DNA of 9,756 nucleotides from Nitrospiraceae bacterium UBA6905 (GTDB lineage Bacteria > Nitrospirota > Thermodesulfovibrionia > Thermodesulfovibrionales > UBA6898), in the NCBI GenBank assembly GCA_002451165.1, contig DKBH01000106.1, forward strand, positions 1 through 9,756, given 5' to 3'. Below, one piece after another: positions 5,662 through 9,756 of this stretch (position 1 is its first letter; each line of letters starts with the position of its first letter). The translations under genes were made by a program, and so were the position numbers. The notes under the pieces are model-generated. The model saw only the letters and a program-made list of their open reading frames with translations, was not told the DNA's origin and made no database searches.

Positions 5662-5684
5662 CCACCGCAGTAGTTTTCCTGGTA
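5662..5684 (+). promoter_or_regulatory. Extended -10 promoter candidate for dinB
   Basis: TGGTACAAT, near 5679-5687, is a TGn-extended -10 (TACAAT) about 65 bases before the dinB start. No good -35 hexamer precedes it. No LexA-type operator (CTGT-N8-ACAG or the GAAC/GTTC form) is visible between it and the gene, so SOS control cannot be read from the sequence. Confidence 0.35.
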
Positions 5685-5749
5685 CAATGCCTGAGCATGA
5701 AACAAAATCTGGAGACAAGTTATTTTGGCATGGAGGGAAGTAACGCTCT

Positions 5750-6772
5750 ATGAGGAGGATCCTCCATATGGATATGGATGCATTCTTTGCGGCGGTTGAA
5801 GAAAAGCGTCATCCCGATCTCCGCGGAAAGCCGGTGGTCATAGGAGGATCGGGGGATCCCACGAAAAGGGGCGTCGTCTCCACGGCGTCCTATGAGGCCC
5901 GCAAATACGGCATCCACTCCGCCATGCCGTTGCGAACAGCCTATAAGCTCTGCCCGCATGCCGTCTTTCTCCCTGTCGATTACGATGAGTACGCAAGGGT
6001 CTCGTCGCTGATAAAGGCAATACTCAAAGAAACCAGTCCGATCATGGAAGATGTGGGCATCGATGAAGCCTTCCTCGATATATCCGAAACTCAGGAACCT
6101 TCCGAATACATTGCAAGGGAGATCAAGGAAAAGATCAGGAGCCAAACAGGTCTCAGCTGCTCCATCGGTATCGCCTCAAACAAGCTTCTGGCAAAAATAG
6201 CATCGGACCTGCAGAAACCCGATGGGCTCACCATACTTTCAGACGGTGACCTCGAGGACCGCATATGGCCCCTGCCGGTCAGGAGGCTTTGGGGCGTAGG
6301 ACCCAAGACCGAGGCCTATCTGAAGAGCGTGGCGATCCAGACCATAGGGGACCTGGCGAAAACCCCGCTTGACACGCTCGTGGATCATTTCGGGTCATCA
6401 TACGGAACGTATCTCCACGACGCAGCCCAGGGAATCGATGACGCGCCGCTGATAACGCACTGGGAGCCGAAATCATCGAGCAGGGAGACCACGTTCCAGG
6501 AAGACACGGACGACTGGCAGGAGATTGCCCGGTGTCTGGCCAAGCTGGTGGCGGAGAGCGTCGACGACATCAAGGACAGGGGGTACCAGGGGAGGCAGGT
6601 TACGGTAAAGATACGGTTCAGCGACTTTGAGACGCACACGCGGGCTACCACGCTGAAAGAACCCACGGATAACCGGGAGCGTATCAGGAAGGCGGCATTC
6701 TTCTGCCTCGGCAGGTTCGAGCTCAAGAAAAAAGTTCGCCTCGTCGGCGTCCGAATAGGATTGACGAAGTAA
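5750..6772 (+). CDS. dinB: DNA polymerase IV (Y-family translesion polymerase)
   Basis: This 340-aa cytosolic enzyme copies past damaged bases with low fidelity and no proofreading. The catalytic acidic residues are Asp8 in HMDMDAFF and Asp105/Glu106 in GIDEAFLD. The steric gate that excludes ribonucleotides is Phe13. The fingers motif is STASYEARKYGIHSAMP (44-60), with IGIASNKLLAKIASD (139-153) in the palm and a helix-hairpin-helix thumb in VRRLWGVGPKTEAYL (177-191). The little-finger domain runs from about 242 (SSSRETTF) to VRLVGVRIGL. The ATG at 5750 is preferred because it keeps beta-strand 1 (RRILHMD). Its ribosome site GGAGGG (5732-5737) is rather distant, and a better spaced AGGAGG precedes Met7, but starting there would remove the strand. 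The protein stops right after the little finger, without the usual C-terminal QLxLF-type clamp-binding peptide. It is convergent with the kef operon. Confidence 0.96.
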   Translation: MRRILHMDMDAFFAAVEEKRHPDLRGKPVVIGGSGDPTKRGVVSTASYEARKYGIHSAMPLRTAYKLCPHAVFLPVDYDEYARVSSLIKAILKETSPIMEDVGIDEAFLDISETQEPSEYIAREIKEKIRSQTGLSCSIGIASNKLLAKIASDLQKPDGLTILSDGDLEDRIWPLPVRRLWGVGPKTEAYLKSVAIQTIGDLAKTPLDTLVDHFGSSYGTYLHDAAQGIDDAPLITHWEPKSSSRETTFQEDTDDWQEIARCLAKLVAESVDDIKDRGYQGRQVTVKIRFSDFETHTRATTLKEPTDNRERIRKAAFFCLGRFELKKKVRLVGVRIGLTK

Positions 6773-6949
6773 CATCAAGCAGAATTGATAGCACCTGATA
6801 ACCGTTGCCTGAGAGATTCTGTCAGCTCTCTTGAATTCCGATCGAAGGAATCGTCGGCGAGGTGACAATCTGACATCTGAACGCATAACAGCGAATCTGC
6901 CCCCGGCCCGAACTCCTATGAAGAATGTGGACTTGACCCTATGGATCTC

Positions 6950-8848
6950 TTACTCACTGCTTTTTTTGCTGTCTCCCCCGTATTCCTCTCTCATGGAAGT
7001 GGTATCCCAGCCTGCATCGACATGCTCTTCAGCATCTTGAAGTTCTGTGAGCAGGAGCTGCTCCAGGTCCTCAATTCGCTGCCGGGCCTGAGTGATATAT
7101 TGCTTCCGGTCATGACGCAAAGATCGGAGCGCGTTGACCGATTGCTCATCATGGAATCTGAATGTCTTGGTTGCACGGAGAGCCTGATAAGAACGAAATC
7201 CGAGTTCACGTAATGCCTCGATTCCCGCCCTGAGGGCCGTATCAAGGGTTTCGCGGAATACATGTTCTACACCTGCATCGAGCAGTTCATAGGCCTCGGT
7301 TCTGCCGGAAGCACGGGCAATAATGGACAAGTGCGGAAAATGCTTTTGCGCAACTTGGACGATTTCCAGCACCTTCTCGTGATCATTTACAGCGATGATG
7401 AGTAGCTTCGCCTTACCAGCTCCTGCGGTATGGAGCAGGTCATGGCGCGCCGCATTGCCATAGAATACCTTGAGTCCGAGCACCCGCAAAAGTTCGACTT
7501 TATCGGAATCAAGATCCAGCACTGTGATGCCGACCCCATTCGCCCGCAGAAGCCTTCCTATGATGCTCCCGAAATTACCGAAGCCTGCGATGATAACCGG
7601 ATTCTCTTCGTCCACACTGTCAGCACTCTGTGCGGCGTCCTTTTTACTGCTAAACCGGGGCCTGACCACTTTCTCGTGGACAAGCAGGAGAAGAGGGGTA
7701 AGGCCCATGGAAAGAACCACGGCTCCGATGAGAGGACCCGAAAGCGTAGTGCTGATCACGTGGCTCTGTACGGCAAAGGTAAAGAGCACGAAGGCGAACT
7801 CCCCGCCTTGTGCCAGCGCGACCGCAAAAAGAATGTTCTGATCAAGTCCCATTTTGAATACCCTGCCCAGAAAGAGGAGGATGAAAAACTTGGTGAGTAT
7901 CAGTCCGCCCACGATCATACCTATGCCTACGGGGTTTTCCGCAAGCATTTTGAAATCCACGGAGGCGCCCACCGCAATAAAGAAAAGGCCCAGAAGAAGG
8001 CCTTTGAATGGCTCAATATCACTCTCAAGCTCGTGGCGGTATTCGCTGGTTGCGAGGACAACACCTGCGAGGAAAGTCCCCAGAGCAGGGCTCAGTCCCA
8101 CCTTTGACATGAGAAGGGCGATGCCAATGACAAGCAAGAGGGCAGCTGCGGTAAAAAGCTCCCGGAGTCGTGTTCCTGCAATAGTCCGGAAAAATGGTCT
8201 CACCAGAAAGAGTCCTGCGACGATGATTGCAGCGATGACCGCAATGACGGCAGATGCCTGGCCCCATGCGGGAAGGCCGTCTACCCAAGAGTGAGAGGCA
8301 TGGGCGTTTGTGACGGATTCTGCAGCCTGCACCGAGAGAAAAGGAATGATGGCAAGCATTGGGATCACCGCAATATCCTGGAATAGGAGCACCGAAAAAG
8401 AACTCTGGCCGGCATCGGTCTTAAGCAGGCCTTTTTCGTTCATCGACTGTAGCACGATGGCAGTGGAAGAAAGGGAAAGGATCATGCCTACTGCTAGGGC
8501 GGACTTGAAGGAGAGCCCGAGTGCGATGCCTATCGCCGCCAAAACCACCGTAGTAAAACAGACCTGAAGACCTCCCATGCCGAGGATGGGACGCCTGAGA
8601 CGCCACAGGCGGGAGGGCTGCAGCTCCAGTCCTATGAGAAAGAGCATCATTACGACGCCAAACTCGGCAAAGTGCATAACATCCTGCCCTTCCTCTCCGA
8701 TCAGCTGGAGGCCGAAGGGCCCTATGATAAAACCGGCAATAAGGTAGCCGAGGACCGATCCGAGGCCAAGCCGCTTCGCTACAGGTACAGAAATTACCGC
8801 TGCCGCAAGATAGACAAAGGCTTGGAAAAAAAATCCCTCTCCGTGCAT
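6950..8848 (-). CDS. kefC: Glutathione-regulated potassium-efflux antiporter (KefB/KefC family, CPA2)
   Basis: This 632-aa inner-membrane protein is close to the length of E. coli KefC (620). Residues about 5-395 form the Na+/H+-exchanger-type membrane domain, with the FQDIAVIPML motif (Gln157-Asp158) and the regulatory loop HELESDIEPFKG (272-283). Residues from about 418 form a Rossmann RCK (TrkA-N) domain beginning VIIAGFGNFGSIIG, with a downstream acidic residue at the end of strand 2 (VLDLDSD). The C-terminal tail (about 560-632) is helical and highly charged. The family releases K+ and acidifies the cytoplasm in response to electrophile-glutathione adducts. The frame stays open 23 codons further upstream, but ATG 8848 is chosen because it starts just before the first membrane helix, follows AAAGGAG, and sits one base after the kefF stop. 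That coupling shows a kefF-kefC operon. KefB versus KefC cannot be decided here. No clear terminator follows. Confidence 0.93.
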   Translation of the reverse strand: MHGEGFFFQAFVYLAAAVISVPVAKRLGLGSVLGYLIAGFIIGPFGLQLIGEEGQDVMHFAEFGVVMMLFLIGLELQPSRLWRLRRPILGMGGLQVCFTTVVLAAIGIALGLSFKSALAVGMILSLSSTAIVLQSMNEKGLLKTDAGQSSFSVLLFQDIAVIPMLAIIPFLSVQAAESVTNAHASHSWVDGLPAWGQASAVIAVIAAIIVAGLFLVRPFFRTIAGTRLRELFTAAALLLVIGIALLMSKVGLSPALGTFLAGVVLATSEYRHELESDIEPFKGLLLGLFFIAVGASVDFKMLAENPVGIGMIVGGLILTKFFILLFLGRVFKMGLDQNILFAVALAQGGEFAFVLFTFAVQSHVISTTLSGPLIGAVVLSMGLTPLLLLVHEKVVRPRFSSKKDAAQSADSVDEENPVIIAGFGNFGSIIGRLLRANGVGITVLDLDSDKVELLRVLGLKVFYGNAARHDLLHTAGAGKAKLLIIAVNDHEKVLEIVQVAQKHFPHLSIIARASGRTEAYELLDAGVEHVFRETLDTALRAGIEALRELGFRSYQALRATKTFRFHDEQSVNALRSLRHDRKQYITQARQRIEDLEQLLLTELQDAEEHVDAGWDTTSMREEYGGDSKKSSE

Positions 8849-8849
8849 C

Positions 8850-9479
8850 CTATGTTCTTGCTCCTTTGATAATGCGTTCCACGTCCAGATTGATCCTCGA
8901 AAGGGAGCATGCCGCATCCAGATCGATGGTCCCGTCCCTTAGGGACGTGATGATTTTTTGATAGCACTCGCCCTGCCGGACAATCTCTTCCTCAGTGATT
9001 GTGTTCGTACCGTGAACCACAAAGGGGGGCAGATAGTCCATTTTGCACACGTAGGCCATCTGCCGTATGGGGAGCAGAAATTCACCTATTGTATGTTTAT
9101 TGTAACCCTCTTTCTGGTAGAGCGATTCTCTCCCCCCGGTTGAGATGACGCTGAGTAGTTTCTTGCCCTTCAGGGCCCTTCCCCTTCTTCCGTATGCCCA
9201 TCCGTGTTCAAGGACTAGATCCATCCATTCCTTCAGGAGCGCGGGTATGCTGAACCAGAAGATTGGGTGATGGAGGACGATGATATCATGCTTCATAAGC
9301 TGCTCTTGTTCGAACTGTACCTGAACGTGAAAGTCAGGGTATGCTTCGTACAGGTCATGGAAAGTAACACCTTCAATATCCCTTACGTACTGTATTAACC
9401 GAACATTCACTCGGGACTTTTGGAGTGCCGGATGAGCAAAGAGAATCAGTACACTATTGGCGTTGCTCTTCGTAGTCAT
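8850..9479 (-). CDS. kefF: KefF/KefG-type ancillary NAD(P)H quinone oxidoreductase
   Basis: This 209-aa flavodoxin-2-fold protein is the usual partner needed for full KefB/KefC activity, with FMN-dependent quinone reductase activity. Visible motifs are the N-terminal strand SVLILFAHP (9-17), the flavin-region block HHPIFWFSIPALLKEWMDLVLEHGWAYG (70-97), STGGRESLYQKEGYN (113-127) and the C-terminal family signature QMAYVCKMDYLPPFVVHG (140-157). The ATG at 9479 is chosen because AAGGAG lies just upstream and the protein then begins just before strand 1. A TTG nine codons further upstream is in frame but would place the AAGGAG inside the gene. The SD-to-ATG gap is only three bases, which is tight. 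The stop is one base before the kefC start, so the two are co-transcribed and probably translationally coupled. KefG or a general stress protein 14-type reductase are equivalent alternative names. Confidence 0.9.
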   Translation of the reverse strand: MTTKSNANSVLILFAHPALQKSRVNVRLIQYVRDIEGVTFHDLYEAYPDFHVQVQFEQEQLMKHDIIVLHHPIFWFSIPALLKEWMDLVLEHGWAYGRRGRALKGKKLLSVISTGGRESLYQKEGYNKHTIGEFLLPIRQMAYVCKMDYLPPFVVHGTNTITEEEIVRQGECYQKIITSLRDGTIDLDAACSLSRINLDVERIIKGART

Positions 9480-9756
9480 CGTCTCCTTAAATTTATAGCA
9501 TATCAAGGCAAGTTGATAAAGGTTTCCAGTTTCGCCGAAGGATGCGAAAAAGGTTCCAACCGGTGTCGATCAGTAGAAAACCCACGGACACTTCCCGGAT
9601 TAGGTATATATTATAGTGATATCGCTATCGCTAGATTAATAATTGTCTATTCTCTGGCGTTGACTTCTGTGAGGAATCGAACCTTTTCAGTTGTAGCGCT
9701 CTTTCTATCGATTCTGCTCCACGCGGACCAGGCGTAAGCTTCCCTGTCAAGTAGAC
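9480..9756. other. Upstream region of the kef operon, no gene seen
   Basis: These 277 bases hold no supportable coding sequence. A perfect -10 (TATAAT) lies on the minus strand at 9615-9610. Further upstream is a tRNA-like scrap at 9673-9690. Confidence 0.5.
9610..9641 (-). promoter_or_regulatory. Promoter candidate of kefF-kefC
   Basis: On the minus strand, TATAAT (9615-9610) is a perfect -10 hexamer. An AT-rich TTAATC sits 18 bases upstream as a poor -35. Between them lie the tandem GCGATA GCGATA and a near-palindrome AGCGATATCACT, where a regulator could bind. The predicted start near 9603 gives a leader of about 120 bases before kefF. Confidence 0.4.

Noticed and set aside
5159..5698. 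179-codon minus-strand frame ending HSRADGNPVFSRISGCPPPRAWQPFLQ
   Set aside because: Its C-terminus is the well-known false translation of the intergenic hairpin repeat. It starts from no ribosome site and runs through the MITE.
6773..6949. Possible terminator or riboswitch in the dinB-kefC convergent gap (GAGAG...CTCTC, ATTCC...GGAAT)
   Set aside because: Only short stems without a T-tract in either direction, and no conserved riboswitch core. The CTGAGAG resemblance to glycine or TPP elements does not extend.
7430..8107. 225-codon plus-strand frame opposite kefC
   Set aside because: It is an antisense shadow; the minus-strand KefC motifs are unambiguous.
9420..9737. 105-codon plus-strand frame
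   Set aside because: It overlaps the start of kefF and its promoter, and has no ribosome site or recognisable pattern.

Overview
The window looks like chromosomal DNA of a Gram-negative bacterium of moderate GC content. It encodes a P-II/AmtB pair, a secreted FecR/DUF6600-type protein, a c-di-GMP riboswitch, and a KefF/KefC-type potassium efflux system. The gene mix, the sigma-54-type promoter and the intergenic hairpin repeat whose false translation reads 'HSRADGNP' would fit Nitrospirota or Desulfobacterota (Geobacter-like). That placement is inference and cannot be fixed from sequence alone.

Layout. (1) 1-1850: the 3' end of a P-II nitrogen regulator gene, a strong terminator, a good -24/-12 (sigma-54) promoter candidate, and a complete ammonium transporter gene whose C-terminal tail keeps the P-II docking motif. 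Together these form a nitrogen-sensing and uptake module. (2) 1850-3961: an intergenic stretch with a palindrome and a phased direct repeat, then a 603-aa exported protein with a FecR domain, an aromatic DUF6600-like region and a long Arg/Lys/Gln/Glu-rich tail, closed by a textbook terminator. (3) 4030-4508: a compact signalling unit made of an extended -10 promoter, a class I c-di-GMP riboswitch (GEMM-I) with a terminator-type expression platform, and a 95-aa PilZ-domain protein. The leader controlling a c-di-GMP receptor gene is therefore itself c-di-GMP-sensing. A possible antiterminator pairing suggests an OFF switch. (4) 4764-4982: a 72-aa helical protein resembling a free-standing histidine-kinase dimerisation (DHp) helix pair without the phospho-acceptor His. 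(5) 4983-5745: a gene-poor stretch holding a 159-bp MITE-like element with 20-bp perfect terminal inverted repeats and internal hairpins. It appears to have inserted at a TA in an older reading frame, now decayed. (6) 5750-6772: DNA polymerase IV (dinB), lacking the usual C-terminal clamp-binding peptide. (7) 6950-9479, minus strand: a kefF-kefC operon (quinone-reductase-like ancillary subunit and CPA2 antiporter/channel with a Rossmann RCK domain), convergent with dinB. A promoter candidate lies near 9610 on the minus strand.

The most noteworthy element is the c-di-GMP riboswitch to PilZ circuit. Next come the stand-alone DHp-like protein and the MITE interrupting a lost gene. No CRISPR array, intact transposase, prophage or complete RNA gene other than the riboswitch was seen.
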